Counted from the first letter of the stretch, positions 25,193 to 34,129 are shown. The stretch is DNA of 64,000 nt from Rhodospirillaceae bacterium (GCA_902579545.1 CACHHO010000002.1:1-64000); one strand, 5' to 3'. Notes: generated from the sequence alone by a model not told the origin. A program made the numbers and translations.

Positions 25193-27190
25193 TTATTTCT
25201 CCTTCTTATTATCTAAGATTATTTCTGCTTTATCTAAAATTTTATTTACAGTTATTTCAAAATGATCGTAAACATCCTTGCCTGGACCAGAGGCTCCAAA
25301 ATCATCAAGTCCAATAAAAATATCATTATCTCTCATTATAGACCCCCATGACTGAATTGTTCCAGCCTCAATTATAATATTTTTTCTTTCTCCAATAATT
25401 TCTTTTTTTTGAGAACTACTTAGATTTAAAAATAACTCCATACAAGGCATAGAAATCACATTTGCTTTAATATTTTTTTCTTTAAGTTTATTAGATGCGG
25501 CAAATGCTATTTCTACCTCTGAACCTGTAGCTATAATATTTAAAACTGCATTTTTATAATTTATTAAGCCATAAGCACCTTTACTACTAATATTTTCAGA
25601 GTCGGAAAAACTTTTATTTCTAAGCAATTTTAAATTCTGCCTAGATAATGCCAATACAGATGGGCCACCTTTATTCAGAATAGCTAGCTCCCAGCATTCA
25701 GCAGTTTCTACAGAGTCACAAGGTCTAAATACTTTTAAATTAGGAATACATCTCAATGAAGATAAATGCTCTATAGGTTGATGAGTAGGTCCATCTTCTC
25801 CTAAACCAATAGAGTCGTGAGTAAATACATATATTACTCTTTGCTTCATTAAAGCTGATAATCTAATGGATGGTCTACAATAATCACTGAACACTAAAAA
25901 TGTACCGCCATATGGAATAAAGAAACCATGCAAAGCAATACCATTCATGGCAGCAGCCATGCAATGTTCTCTTACACCCCAATGTATGTAATTACCATTA
26001 AATTCTCTAGTAGAAATTTTTTTCATAGTACTCACAAATGTATTATTAGAACCTGTTAAATCAGCAGAACCTCCAATTAAATTTAATTTTTCTGAGTGAA
26101 TAAACTCTAAAACTAACTCACTTGACTTTCTTGTTGCCATATTTTCATTTTTTGAAATAAAGAAACTGACACATTTTTTTCTAATATTATTTAAATTTGA
26201 TTCTAAATTTTTATTATTTTCTTTTATTTTTTTTACCTTAGGTGAGGATTTATATTTCCAATCTTTATATTCTGTTTCAACTCTAGAAAAAATTTGTCTC
26301 CAATCATTAAGGATATGGACAGGAATATCAAATTTATCAAAGTTCCAATTCATTTTTAATTTAGCTTTATCTAACTCCTCTTTACCCAAAGGGGCTCCAT
26401 GGCTACCTGCAGTGTTCTGTTTATTTGGAGACCCTCGACCTATTATTGTTTTACAAGATATAAGAGAAGGATTTAAGGAGTTTTTAGCATCAATAATAGC
26501 ATTATCTATTTGGTCGTAGTCATAACCATCAACATTAAAAGTATTCCAACCTAAAGCCTTAAATCTGTCCGAAGTATTATCAGACATAGTTAAAGATGTA
26601 GGTCCATCTATGGATACACGGTTATCATCATATAATAAAATAAGTTTTGATAGCTTCAAATGCCCTGCTAATGAAGCAAATTCATGACTTATTCCTTCCA
26701 TCAAACATCCATCTCCAGCTAAGACATAAGTATGATGATTAAATAATTCGTTTCCATGCTTTTGTCTTAGAATTTGCTCAGATATTGCCATACCTAACGC
26801 ATTTCCTAACCCTTGCCCTAGAGGACCAGTTGTAGTCTCTATACCTGGAAGTTCACTATATTCAGGATGGCCTGCAGTAGGAGAGTTTAATTTTCTAAAA
26901 TTCTTAATATGGTCCATAGTTATTTTTTTATAACCTAGCAAATATAACAAAGAATATATTAGCATCGACCCATGGCCAGCAGATAGAATGAAACGATCTC
27001 TGTTGTCCCAGTCAGGGTCATTAGGATTAAATCTTAAATGTCTTGAAAACAATACAGTAGCTACTTCAGCTATACCCATAGGCATTCCAGGATGGCCTGA
27101 TTTTGCATTTTCTACTGCATCAGCAGAAAGAAATCTAATTGCATTTGCCATTTCATTATATTTATTTTTTTGTTCTTTAGTTATATTCAT
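25193..27190 (-). CDS. tkt: transketolase
   Basis: Transketolase moves two-carbon units between sugar phosphates with thiamine diphosphate. The 665-residue length is typical. The N-terminal half has SGHPGMPMG, the FILSAGHGSML segment and the TPP motif GDGCLMEGISHE. The second half has TREFNGNYIHWGVREHCM and THDSIGLGEDGPTHQP. It is the first gene of the tkt-gap-pgk-fba-thiE-efp-suhB run and faces a 138-base divergent region. Confidence 0.97.
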   Translation of the reverse strand: MNITKEQKNKYNEMANAIRFLSADAVENAKSGHPGMPMGIAEVATVLFSRHLRFNPNDPDWDNRDRFILSAGHGSMLIYSLLYLLGYKKITMDHIKNFRKLNSPTAGHPEYSELPGIETTTGPLGQGLGNALGMAISEQILRQKHGNELFNHHTYVLAGDGCLMEGISHEFASLAGHLKLSKLILLYDDNRVSIDGPTSLTMSDNTSDRFKALGWNTFNVDGYDYDQIDNAIIDAKNSLNPSLISCKTIIGRGSPNKQNTAGSHGAPLGKEELDKAKLKMNWNFDKFDIPVHILNDWRQIFSRVETEYKDWKYKSSPKVKKIKENNKNLESNLNNIRKKCVSFFISKNENMATRKSSELVLEFIHSEKLNLIGGSADLTGSNNTFVSTMKKISTREFNGNYIHWGVREHCMAAAMNGIALHGFFIPYGGTFLVFSDYCRPSIRLSALMKQRVIYVFTHDSIGLGEDGPTHQPIEHLSSLRCIPNLKVFRPCDSVETAECWELAILNKGGPSVLALSRQNLKLLRNKSFSDSENISSKGAYGLINYKNAVLNIIATGSEVEIAFAASNKLKEKNIKANVISMPCMELFLNLSSSQKKEIIGERKNIIIEAGTIQSWGSIMRDNDIFIGLDDFGASGPGKDVYDHFEITVNKILDKAEIILDNKKEK
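25199..25203 (-). promoter_or_regulatory. Shine-Dalgarno site deciding the TTG start of gap
   Basis: AGGAG read on the minus strand is followed by a 7-base spacer and TTG. The protein start is secure from GAPDH homology, so the site shows which spacing this genome uses with a non-ATG start. Confidence 0.6.
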
Positions 27191-27218
27191 TTTAAATTTA
27201 GATTATATTAGTATTATA

Positions 27219-27234
27219 ATTTCTTTGAAGAAAT
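27219..27234. other. 16-base perfect dyad in the tkt divergent region
   Basis: ATTTCTT and AAGAAAT are exact inverted copies around TG. The 2-base centre is too short for an RNA hairpin, so if functional it would be a protein-binding dyad. It lies 29 bases before the tkt ATG. The rest of the 138-base gap is almost pure A and T with nothing I can assign. AT-rich DNA makes chance dyads common. Confidence 0.25.
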
Positions 27235-27328
27235 GTAAAAAGTTTTTTTCTGTATTGCTATAAATATTTTAATTTTCTTTTTATTAGTTTATTATAATTT
27301 TATTTATAATAATTATTTTAGAAATAAT

Positions 27329-27565
27329 ATGAAAAAGTTAATTAAATATAGTAATCAAATTAATTTAGCATTAGAAAAGCTAGAAAGTTATCATGATTTA
27401 CTTAAAGATGCTGCGGAAAACTTAGAATTAAAAAAAAATATGGAAGAGAGGATAGTTATCTTAGAAAAAGAAAAATCTTCATCTAAAGAATTAATAGACC
27501 AAGCTATTGAAGAAATAAAACAATTAAGAAATAATAAAATAAATAAGACTAACATAGATGGCTGA
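27329..27565 (+). CDS. small coiled-coil protein (DUF4164-like)
   Basis: This 78-residue, almost wholly helical protein has heptad spacing of Leu and Ile from about residue 8 to 70 and many Glu and Lys residues. It has no signal peptide or membrane segment. A coiled-coil protein of the DUF4164 type commonly precedes zapA in alphaproteobacteria, and this one overlaps zapA by 8 bases. A part in cell division with ZapA is an inference from that placement. No function is established. Confidence 0.65.
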   Translation: MKKLIKYSNQINLALEKLESYHDLLKDAAENLELKKNMEERIVILEKEKSSSKELIDQAIEEIKQLRNNKINKTNIDG

Positions 27566-27839
27566 AGTAGATATAACAATCAACAATAGATTATATAGAA
27601 TTTCTTGTAAGGATGGAGAAGAGGAAAGGATAAATTCTCTAGCAGGACTTCTGGATAATCAAGTTAAGCAATTAGCAGAAAAAATAGGTCAATTAGGAGA
27701 GGCAAGAATGATTTTACTTGCCTCCTTAGTTCTATTAGACAAGTCAGATGAGACACAAAAAGATACTGAAAAAATTTTAAGTACTACAGCAGAAAAAATA
27801 GAAGCATTATTGGAAAAATTTTCTAATGAATCTAAGTAA
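27558..27839 (+). CDS. zapA: cell division protein ZapA
   Basis: This 93-residue ZapA bundles FtsZ filaments at midcell. The N-terminal domain is typical: VDITINNRLYRISCKDGEEERI, then LLDNQVKQLAEKIGQ, and a C-terminal coiled coil. It overlaps the small coiled-coil gene upstream by 8 bases and fthC downstream by 14 bases. Because of the second overlap, the 6S RNA gene often found after zapA cannot be present at this spot. Confidence 0.88.
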   Translation: MAEVDITINNRLYRISCKDGEEERINSLAGLLDNQVKQLAEKIGQLGEARMILLASLVLLDKSDETQKDTEKILSTTAEKIEALLEKFSNESK

Positions 27840-28374
27840 AAAAAAAATTAGAAAAAAAATGATCCACTTAAGAAAAAGCAAATATGTCTTAGATGAAATG
27901 ACACCATGGAAAGCTGCTACTAATTTTTTTTTAAAATACAGAAAAAACTATAAAAACATTGCCGCTTATTGGCCAATGACCTATGAATTGGACACAAGAC
28001 CTCTTATTAAAATTTTATTAGAAAATGATATAAATATTTTACTTCCTGTAATCACTAAAGGTGATTTAAATTTTGTTAAATGGGATATAGGGAATAAATT
28101 GAAATATAATAAATTAAAATTTTATGAACCTTATAATTGCAGTTATTTTTCAGACCCGGAGTTGATAATAGTTCCGCTACTAGCATTTGATAATTTTGGA
28201 TTTAGGTTAGGTTATGGAAAAGGCTTTTATGATAAGTATTATGAAAAAAATAAAAACAAAGTTTATGCTGGATATTGTTTCAGCTTTCAGAATACTGGCC
28301 GTCTACCTTCAAAAAGCTATGATCTTAAACTAAATAGTGTTATTACAGAAGTTGAAACAAAAATATTTAATTAG
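27826..28374 (+). CDS. fthC: 5-formyltetrahydrofolate cyclo-ligase
   Basis: This 182-residue enzyme converts 5-formyl-THF to 5,10-methenyl-THF with ATP. The N-terminus has the lysine/arginine-rich helix, and the signature is LAFDNFGFRLGYGKGFYDKYY near residue 125. Y-W-P-M in the first third corresponds to the substrate loop. It shares the usual location after zapA. The start inside zapA suggests coupled translation. Confidence 0.88.
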   Translation: MNLSKKKIRKKMIHLRKSKYVLDEMTPWKAATNFFLKYRKNYKNIAAYWPMTYELDTRPLIKILLENDINILLPVITKGDLNFVKWDIGNKLKYNKLKFYEPYNCSYFSDPELIIVPLLAFDNFGFRLGYGKGFYDKYYEKNKNKVYAGYCFSFQNTGRLPSKSYDLKLNSVITEVETKIFN

Positions 28375-28378
28375 CATT

Positions 28379-29206
28379 ATGAATATATTATTTTTAGGAG
28401 ACCTGGTTGGACAAAAAAGTATTTTATATATTAAGAAAAATTTAGAGAATATTAAAAATAAATATAAAATAGATTTTGTGATAGTAAATGGTGAAAATGT
28501 TTTTTATGGCTATGGAATTACACCAGAATTTGCAGATGAATTATTAAGTAGTGGGGTTGATGTAATAAGTTCAGGAAATCATATATTTGATCAAAAAGAA
28601 ATAATTCCATACTTAGGTAGAAATAAGAAAGTTCTCAAGCCTTTTAACTTATCTTCCGCTTCTGCAGGTAATGGATATGGTTTGTTTAAAACTACTAATG
28701 GAAAAAACATCTTAGTTATAAACCTAATGTGTAACTTATTCATGAAAAAGTCAGATAATATATTTTATACAATAAACCTATTATTAAATAAATATATCCT
28801 GAAAAAAAATTGTGATGCAATTTTAATTGACTTACACGGTGAAGTGGCATCGGAAAAACAAGCTTTTGCAAACTTTATTGACGGTAGAGTAAGTGCTGTT
28901 ATAGGTACGCATACTCATGTGCCTACGTCGGACCTAAGAATTTTACCAAACGGAACGGCATATCAAACTGATGCAGGTATGTGTGGAGACTATGACTCGG
29001 TTATAGGTGGAGATAAAAACGCATGGATAGAAAAGTTTTTAGATGATACTTATTATAAAAAAATTGAAACAAGTTCAAAGGGAATAGCTTTATGTGGAGC
29101 TATTATTAAAATATGTGATAAAACTGGTTTATCAAGTATAGTTAAACAACTTATATTAGGAGACACAATTGAAAATAAAATACCTAATGAAAAAATCTTT
29201 TTATAG
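28379..29206 (+). CDS. ymdB: YmdB family metallophosphoesterase
   Basis: This 275-residue protein is of the YmdB/TIGR00282 family, cyclic-nucleotide phosphodiesterases in the few studied cases. Metal-binding motifs are seen in order: FLGDLVG, VNGENVFYGYG, SSGNHIFDQKE, LIDLHGE, IGTHTHVPTSD, and the family's TDAGMCGDYDSVIG. I start at the ATG at 28379, which places the first strand NILFLGD at the N-terminus; an in-frame start at 28337 lies within fthC. It is followed by yebC after 7 bases. Confidence 0.85.
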   Translation: MNILFLGDLVGQKSILYIKKNLENIKNKYKIDFVIVNGENVFYGYGITPEFADELLSSGVDVISSGNHIFDQKEIIPYLGRNKKVLKPFNLSSASAGNGYGLFKTTNGKNILVINLMCNLFMKKSDNIFYTINLLLNKYILKKNCDAILIDLHGEVASEKQAFANFIDGRVSAVIGTHTHVPTSDLRILPNGTAYQTDAGMCGDYDSVIGGDKNAWIEKFLDDTYYKKIETSSKGIALCGAIIKICDKTGLSSIVKQLILGDTIENKIPNEKIFL

Positions 29207-29213
29207 TTAATCT

Positions 29214-29930
29214 ATGGCCGGACATTCACAATTTAAAAATATAATGCATAGAAAAGGAGCCCAGGATGCAAAAAGATCTAAGGTATTTGCTAAACTTGCT
29301 CGAGAAATTACAGTTGCAGCTAAATCTGGAATTATTGACCCTAAGCAAAATCCTAGATTAAGAAATGCTATAGTAAATGCTAGGCATGAAAATATGCCTA
29401 ATGACAAAATAAATAAAGCTGTTCAAAAAGCTAGATCAAGTGAAGAAGGCAGTAATTATGAAGAAATTAAATATGAAGGAATTGGCAATAATGGTATTTC
29501 GTTAATTATAGAAACTCTAACAGATAATAGAAATAGGACAGCCTCTGAAATTAGATCAATTTTAAATAAAAATAATGGAAATTTAGGGGAATCAGGTTCT
29601 GTAACATTTAATTTTGAAAAGTTAGGAGAGATAACTTATAAAGAAACTAATATATCTAATGATGATTTTTTTGAGATTTCTGTTGAAAACGGAGCAACTG
29701 ATGTAATAGAAAAAGATAAAATGTTAATTGCTCTCTGCTCTCATGAAGTTTTTGGAAAATTAAGAGACAGCCTAGAAAATAAATTTGGAGAACCTTTAAA
29801 GGCAAAACTGATATGGAAGGCAATTAATTTTATTAATGCAGATGAGAATATAAAAAATAAAATAATGAAAACTATAGATTTATTAGAAGATAATGATGAT
29901 GTTCAAAATGTTTATACTAATGTAAAATAA
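29214..29930 (+). CDS. yebC: YebC/PmpR family regulatory or translation factor
   Basis: This 238-residue YebC has the diagnostic start AGHSQFKNIMHRKGAQDAKRSK and the later YEGIGNNGISLIIE, then GSVTFNF. The family was described as transcriptional regulators, and recent work links it to translation of proline-rich stretches. In most proteobacteria it is followed by ruvC, ruvA and ruvB; here a different RuvC-like gene follows, then ybgC. Confidence 0.95.
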   Translation: MAGHSQFKNIMHRKGAQDAKRSKVFAKLAREITVAAKSGIIDPKQNPRLRNAIVNARHENMPNDKINKAVQKARSSEEGSNYEEIKYEGIGNNGISLIIETLTDNRNRTASEIRSILNKNNGNLGESGSVTFNFEKLGEITYKETNISNDDFFEISVENGATDVIEKDKMLIALCSHEVFGKLRDSLENKFGEPLKAKLIWKAINFINADENIKNKIMKTIDLLEDNDDVQNVYTNVK

Positions 29931-29981
29931 TTCTTAAATAAACAATGATCATAGTAATTGAAATTATATAATGAGAAAAAA

Positions 29982-30452
29982 ATGATAATTTTAGGAGTAG
30001 ACCCAGGTAGTTCAGGAGGAATTGCTATAATCGAAAATAAAATAAATAGCTTACCTAAAATAATTTATGCGTCTAGAATGTCGGTAGTAAGTCTATTTGG
30101 AAAAAAAATAGTCGATGTACAAAAAATTTCTTATCACCTTAAACAATATAACATAGATGTAAGTATTATAGAAAAAGTTCATGCTATGCCTAGACAAGGA
30201 GTAACCTCAAGCTTTCAGTTTGGTAGAAGCTTTGGAGGAATAGAAGCTTTATGTTATCTTCATAGTAAAAGAGTAGATTATGTGGCACCTGCAACTTGGA
30301 AAAAAAATTTGGGACTTGGATCTTCTAAAAAAGAAAGTTTAGACATGGCTAGATTAAAATTTGGTAATTTAGAATTCTGGAACATTAAAAGCAATGATGG
30401 AATAGCCGAAGCCGCTCTTCTGACCCTATTTTGGTTAAATAAATATATTTAA
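29982..30452 (+). CDS. phage-type RuvC-like Holliday junction nuclease
   Basis: This 156-residue RNase-H fold protein has acidic residues at RuvC-like places: D7 in LGVDPGSSGG, E64 in SIIEKVHAM, and D139 with E143 in NDGIAEAAL. The segment MPRQGVTSSFQFGRSFG and the following APATWKK are typical of phage and prophage RuvC-like proteins rather than classical RuvC. It is in the locus where ruvC stands in relatives, between yebC and ybgC, but ruvA and ruvB are missing. The ATG at 29982 is preferred over an in-frame TTG at 29958, because the first strand then begins at the N-terminus. It may replace RuvC in junction resolution. Confidence 0.7.
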   Translation: MIILGVDPGSSGGIAIIENKINSLPKIIYASRMSVVSLFGKKIVDVQKISYHLKQYNIDVSIIEKVHAMPRQGVTSSFQFGRSFGGIEALCYLHSKRVDYVAPATWKKNLGLGSSKKESLDMARLKFGNLEFWNIKSNDGIAEAALLTLFWLNKYI

Positions 30453-30457
30453 TTAAA

Positions 30458-30871
30458 ATGTTATCCAATGTTTTTTCAGATAAAATTAAAGTCAGAGTTT
30501 ATTTTGAAGATACTGATGCAGGTGGAGTTGTTTACCACTCAAGATATTTAAATTTTGCTGAAAGAGCAAGAGCAGAGTTTTTAAGAAAACTTAAATTAAA
30601 TCAAACTGATATAAAAATGACATATGGTATAGTATTTGTAGTAAAGTCTCTTGAAGTTAATTATATTAGTTTTAGCCGTTTAGATGATAAAATTGAGGTA
30701 ATAACTGAATTAAAAGAAATTAACAGGGCAAAGTTGGTTTTTAACCATAGATTTTTAAAAGAAAAAACTAAAATTGCACAAATTTCAGTAAATATATGTT
30801 GTATCAATATTGCAGGAAAAGTTGCTAGAATACCAAAGTCCTTATATGATAAATTAATTTTAAAAGGATAA
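30458..30871 (+). CDS. ybgC: acyl-CoA thioesterase YbgC
   Basis: This 137-residue hot-dog thioesterase is the gene that regularly opens the tol-pal operon. The active site motif is VYFEDTDAGGVVYHSRYL with the catalytic Asp, followed by RARAEFLR. It hydrolyses acyl-CoA or acyl-ACP, perhaps in phospholipid metabolism at the envelope. It starts 5 bases after the RuvC-like gene and ends 4 bases before tolQ, with an AAAGGA ribosome site for tolQ at its end. Confidence 0.93.
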   Translation: MLSNVFSDKIKVRVYFEDTDAGGVVYHSRYLNFAERARAEFLRKLKLNQTDIKMTYGIVFVVKSLEVNYISFSRLDDKIEVITELKEINRAKLVFNHRFLKEKTKIAQISVNICCINIAGKVARIPKSLYDKLILKG

Positions 30872-30875
30872 CTTT

Positions 30876-31580
30876 ATGAATGAAGAATTATCAATAACAT
30901 CTAATCTAGATATAAGTATTTGGGGACTAATACTCCAAGCTGACTTAGTGGTGCGTATAGTTATGTTAGTTTTGCTTTTTCTATCGATATTTAGCTGGAG
31001 TATTATATTTGAAAAAATTACAAAGTTAAAAAAATTAAATAAGAAAGCTAAAAAGTTTGAAAATGATTTCTGGTCAGGGGTAAATATAGAAAAACTTCAT
31101 AAAAGCATAGAAAATACACCTACTCACCCAATGGAAGCAATTTTTGTTACAGGCATGAAAGAACTTGCATCTTCCACTACACAAAATTCTTCATCTAAAG
31201 ACATATCAATTATTGAAAAAAGAATAGAAAAAGCAATGTTTTCTACAATGAATAGAGAAATAGAAATATTAGAAAAAAATATAAATTTCCTAGCTACAAC
31301 AGGTTCCGCGGCTCCTTTTATCGGACTTTTTGGGACGGTTTGGGGAATTATGAATAGTTTTCAGTCTATAGCTACTGCCAAAAATACTTCTTTGGCAATA
31401 GTAGCTCCAGGTATAGCTGAGGCTTTGCTTGCAACAGCACTTGGTTTATTAGCTGCTATACCAGCTGTTATAGCATATAACAAAATTTCTACTGATTTAA
31501 ATAGATATAGTGGAGGTTTAGAAATATTTCTTAATGATCTTTCTAATATCTTATCAAGGCATATAAGTTCTAAAAAATAA
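30876..31580 (+). CDS. tolQ: Tol-Pal proton channel subunit TolQ
   Basis: This 234-residue inner-membrane protein has three helices: one near residues 22-42, and two in the second half containing NINFLATTGSAAPFIGLFGTV and the segment ALLATALGLLAAIPAV. TolQ and TolR form the proton-driven motor that energises TolA during outer membrane constriction. The stop overlaps the tolR ATG by 1 base. Confidence 0.95.
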   Translation: MNEELSITSNLDISIWGLILQADLVVRIVMLVLLFLSIFSWSIIFEKITKLKKLNKKAKKFENDFWSGVNIEKLHKSIENTPTHPMEAIFVTGMKELASSTTQNSSSKDISIIEKRIEKAMFSTMNREIEILEKNINFLATTGSAAPFIGLFGTVWGIMNSFQSIATAKNTSLAIVAPGIAEALLATALGLLAAIPAVIAYNKISTDLNRYSGGLEIFLNDLSNILSRHISSKK

Positions 31581-31996
31581 TGCGTTATAATAATTACAAA
31601 AAAAGAAATAAACAAAGATTAATTGCAGAAATAAATGTTACTCCTTTTGTTGATGTAATGTTGGTTTTATTAATAGTATTTATGATTTCTGCTCCTCTTC
31701 TTAAAACTGGTGTTGAAATTGAATTACCTGAAGTTGACACACCTAATATACCAGAAAAAAAAGATCCTTTGATAATTACAATTAACAAAAAAAACGAAAC
31801 CTTTATATCAAAAAAAAAAATGGACTTTGAATCTCTTAATAATAAATTATCAGAAGTAAAAAGAGCTAATCCAAAAATTCAAGTATATATTAGGGCAGAT
31901 AAATCAGTAACTTATGATGTTTTGATGAAAGTTATGAAACAAATTATTGATGGTGGGATAACAAATGTGAGTTTAATAACTTTACCTAAAAAATGA
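31580..31996 (+). CDS. tolR: Tol-Pal motor subunit TolR
   Basis: This 138-residue ExbD/TolR family protein has a single membrane helix holding the proton-binding Asp in INVTPFVDVMLVLLIVFM, then a periplasmic domain with VYIRADKSVTYDVLMKVM. It partners TolQ. The gene ends 7 bases before the chosen tolA start. Confidence 0.95.
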   Translation: MRYNNYKKRNKQRLIAEINVTPFVDVMLVLLIVFMISAPLLKTGVEIELPEVDTPNIPEKKDPLIITINKKNETFISKKKMDFESLNNKLSEVKRANPKIQVYIRADKSVTYDVLMKVMKQIIDGGITNVSLITLPKK

Positions 31997-32003
31997 GGGC
32001 TTT

Positions 32004-32774
32004 TTGGTTAAATTTATTATTATTTCTTTTGTTTTTCACATCACTCTAATATTTCTATTTGAATTTAATGTAATTGATTTAAATAAAAATAAACAACAAA
32101 CCATAAATGTTGGTATTTTAGAGACCCAAGATAAAACCATAAATCAAATAGAGCCTAAAAAAGAAAAAAAGGATAAAATAAGCAATAAACCTAAACCGCC
32201 TAAGCCTAAACCGCCTAAGCCTAAACCGCCTAAGCCTAAACCGCCTAAGCCTAAGGCACCAAAACCTATAAGTGAAAAAAATAAAAAAGCTATTACAAAA
32301 CAAGAGAACAAACTGTCTAATAATAAAAGATTTGATGATTTATTAAAAAATCTTGCAGAGGAGGAACTTCCTGAAAATAAACATAATAAAATTGAGCAGA
32401 CAATTGAAGATTTATCTCAAAAGAAGCTAACAAATGAGAAAAATGAAAAAGTAAAAAAAATAGAACTAAGTAAAATTGAAAAATTAATTATGCAACAAAT
32501 AGACGAAAATTGGTCTAGGCCACCTGGAATAAAAGTTTCTGAAAACCTAGTCATTAAAATGATCGTTTACTTAGACATTAACGGTAATGTTATAAATCTT
32601 GAAGTTCACAAAAAAACTCAAAAAGAAATTAGTAACAATAAAAATTTACTGCCCTACTTAGATTCCTCTATAAGAGCAATAAAAAAAGCTTCTCCGTTTG
32701 AAGGTTTGAAAAAAGATAGGTATAATATATGGAAGGAAATAATAATAAATTTTAAACCTATAGAAACTAAATGA
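32004..32774 (+). CDS. tolA: Tol-Pal bridging protein TolA
   Basis: This 256-residue TolA spans from the inner membrane to Pal. It has an N-terminal membrane helix with SFVFHITLIFLF, a basic proline-lysine region, a coiled stretch and a C-terminal TonB-like domain with ENWSRPPGIKVSE and VIKMIVYLDINGNV. The start is TTG at 32004, because the ATG at 31993 opens a different frame that ends after 18 codons. A GAGGG stretch lies just upstream. The proline region is made of four identical 15-base repeats. The gene overlaps tolB by 4 bases. Confidence 0.85.
   Translation: MVKFIIISFVFHITLIFLFEFNVIDLNKNKQQTINVGILETQDKTINQIEPKKEKKDKISNKPKPPKPKPPKPKPPKPKPPKPKAPKPISEKNKKAITKQENKLSNNKRFDDLLKNLAEEELPENKHNKIEQTIEDLSQKKLTNEKNEKVKKIELSKIEKLIMQQIDENWSRPPGIKVSENLVIKMIVYLDINGNVINLEVHKKTQKEISNNKNLLPYLDSSIRAIKKASPFEGLKKDRYNIWKEIIINFKPIETK
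32190..32249 (+). repeat. four perfect 15-base tandem repeats in tolA
   Basis: The unit CCTAAACCGCCTAAG occurs four times without a mismatch and encodes Pro-Lys-Pro-Pro-Lys each time; a partial fifth copy follows. It gives TolA an extended polyproline-like rod. Because the unit is a multiple of three, copy-number change alters length without breaking the frame. The identity of the copies, even at silent positions, suggests recent expansion. Confidence 0.9.
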
Positions 32775-34099
32775 ATAAATTTATAAATAAAATTTTAATA
32801 ATAACTTTTTTTAAAATAAGTATAGCTTTTGGAGCACCTTTAGAAGTAGATATTACAGAAGGTAGAATTGAACCTTTGCCAATTGCAATTACTAAATTTA
32901 ATTACAAATCAATTAAAGAAAAAATACTTAGCAACAATATTTTTCAAGTGATGTCTAATGATTTAACAAACTCTGGACTATTTAAACTAATATCTAATAA
33001 AGCGTTTTTACAATCAGAAGAAGAAGTATTCTCACAGCCACTCTTCAGTGATTGGAGTTTAATTGATGCTAACTTTATTGTTAGTGGATTAATTCTTTTA
33101 AATGAAAATAAACTTAATGTTAAAATAAAATTGTGGGATGTGTATAGTGAAAAGCTTATATTAAGTAAAAAAATAGGGGGAATTAATAAAGATAATTGGA
33201 GAATGTTAGCCCATATTGTATCTAATTTAATTTACCAGAGAATAACGGGAGAAAAAGGATATTTTGATACAAAAATAGCCTATGTTTCAGAAGAAAAAAA
33301 GGGAACAGAACTAGTAAAAAGAATTGCCATTATGGATTATGATGGAAACAATCATCAGTTTCTAACAAATGGAAAAAATCTTGTTCTTACTCCAAGGTTT
33401 TCACCTGATGGAAAAAAAATAGCGTACCTTTCTTATTCTAATAATAAACCTACTGTTTATTTGTTAAATCTTTTCTCTAGAAAAAAAGAGATCCTAGGCA
33501 ATTTTTCTGGAATGAGCTTTGCTCCAAGATTCTCTCCTGAAGGGAACAGTATTGTTTTTTCTCTGACACAAAAGGGCAGTACTAATATTTATATTCAAAA
33601 TCTAAATAACAAAAAGCTTATTCCTGTTACTCAGAACAAGCATATTAACACTTCTCCTTCCTTTTCCCCCGATAATCAATGGTTAGTTTTCAGTTCGGAT
33701 CGAGCTGGAAAACAAAACCTTTACATTAAAAAAATGACAAACAACTTCAAAAAAAAATCCAAAAGAATATCTTTTGGTAAGGGTAATTATGCTACTCCAG
33801 TATGGTCACCAAGAGGAGACTATATCGCATTTACAAAGTCTTTTAAAAATAATTTCTACATAGGGCTTATTAAAAGTAATGGAAAAGGAGAAAGAATCAT
33901 ATCAAAAGGATATTTAACAGAAGGACCTACTTGGTCACCCAATGGAAGAACTCTAGCATTTTATAAAATTGAAAAAGATGCTAATGATAATTTGATTTCT
34001 AACCTTTATTCAATTGATATAACTGGAAACCTAGAAAAGAAAGTGGTAACTCCAAAAGAGGCATCTGATCCTGACTGGGGACCTTCAATTAAGTATTAA
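32771..34099 (+). CDS. tolB: Tol-Pal periplasmic beta-propeller TolB
   Basis: This 442-residue protein has a signal peptide ending near AFGAPLEVDITEG, an N-terminal alpha/beta domain, and a six-bladed propeller. The blades repeat motifs such as PRFSPDGKKIAYLS, PSFSPDNQWLVFSSDRAG, and WSPRGDYIAFT. TolB binds Pal and is released by TolA. It starts within the last codon of tolA and is followed by pal after 30 bases. Confidence 0.96.
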   Translation: MNKFINKILIITFFKISIAFGAPLEVDITEGRIEPLPIAITKFNYKSIKEKILSNNIFQVMSNDLTNSGLFKLISNKAFLQSEEEVFSQPLFSDWSLIDANFIVSGLILLNENKLNVKIKLWDVYSEKLILSKKIGGINKDNWRMLAHIVSNLIYQRITGEKGYFDTKIAYVSEEKKGTELVKRIAIMDYDGNNHQFLTNGKNLVLTPRFSPDGKKIAYLSYSNNKPTVYLLNLFSRKKEILGNFSGMSFAPRFSPEGNSIVFSLTQKGSTNIYIQNLNNKKLIPVTQNKHINTSPSFSPDNQWLVFSSDRAGKQNLYIKKMTNNFKKKSKRISFGKGNYATPVWSPRGDYIAFTKSFKNNFYIGLIKSNGKGERIISKGYLTEGPTWSPNGRTLAFYKIEKDANDNLISNLYSIDITGNLEKKVVTPKEASDPDWGPSIKY

Positions 34100-34129
34100 T
34101 TTTTTTTTAAAATTATGTAATAATAAGGA

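Noticed and set aside
31993-32049. ATG overlapping the tolR stop as an alternative tolA start
   Set aside because: That frame ends after 18 codons; the TolA frame opens at the TTG at 32004.
32190-32249. CRISPR-like array
   Set aside because: The repeats are contiguous 15-base units within tolA with no spacers.
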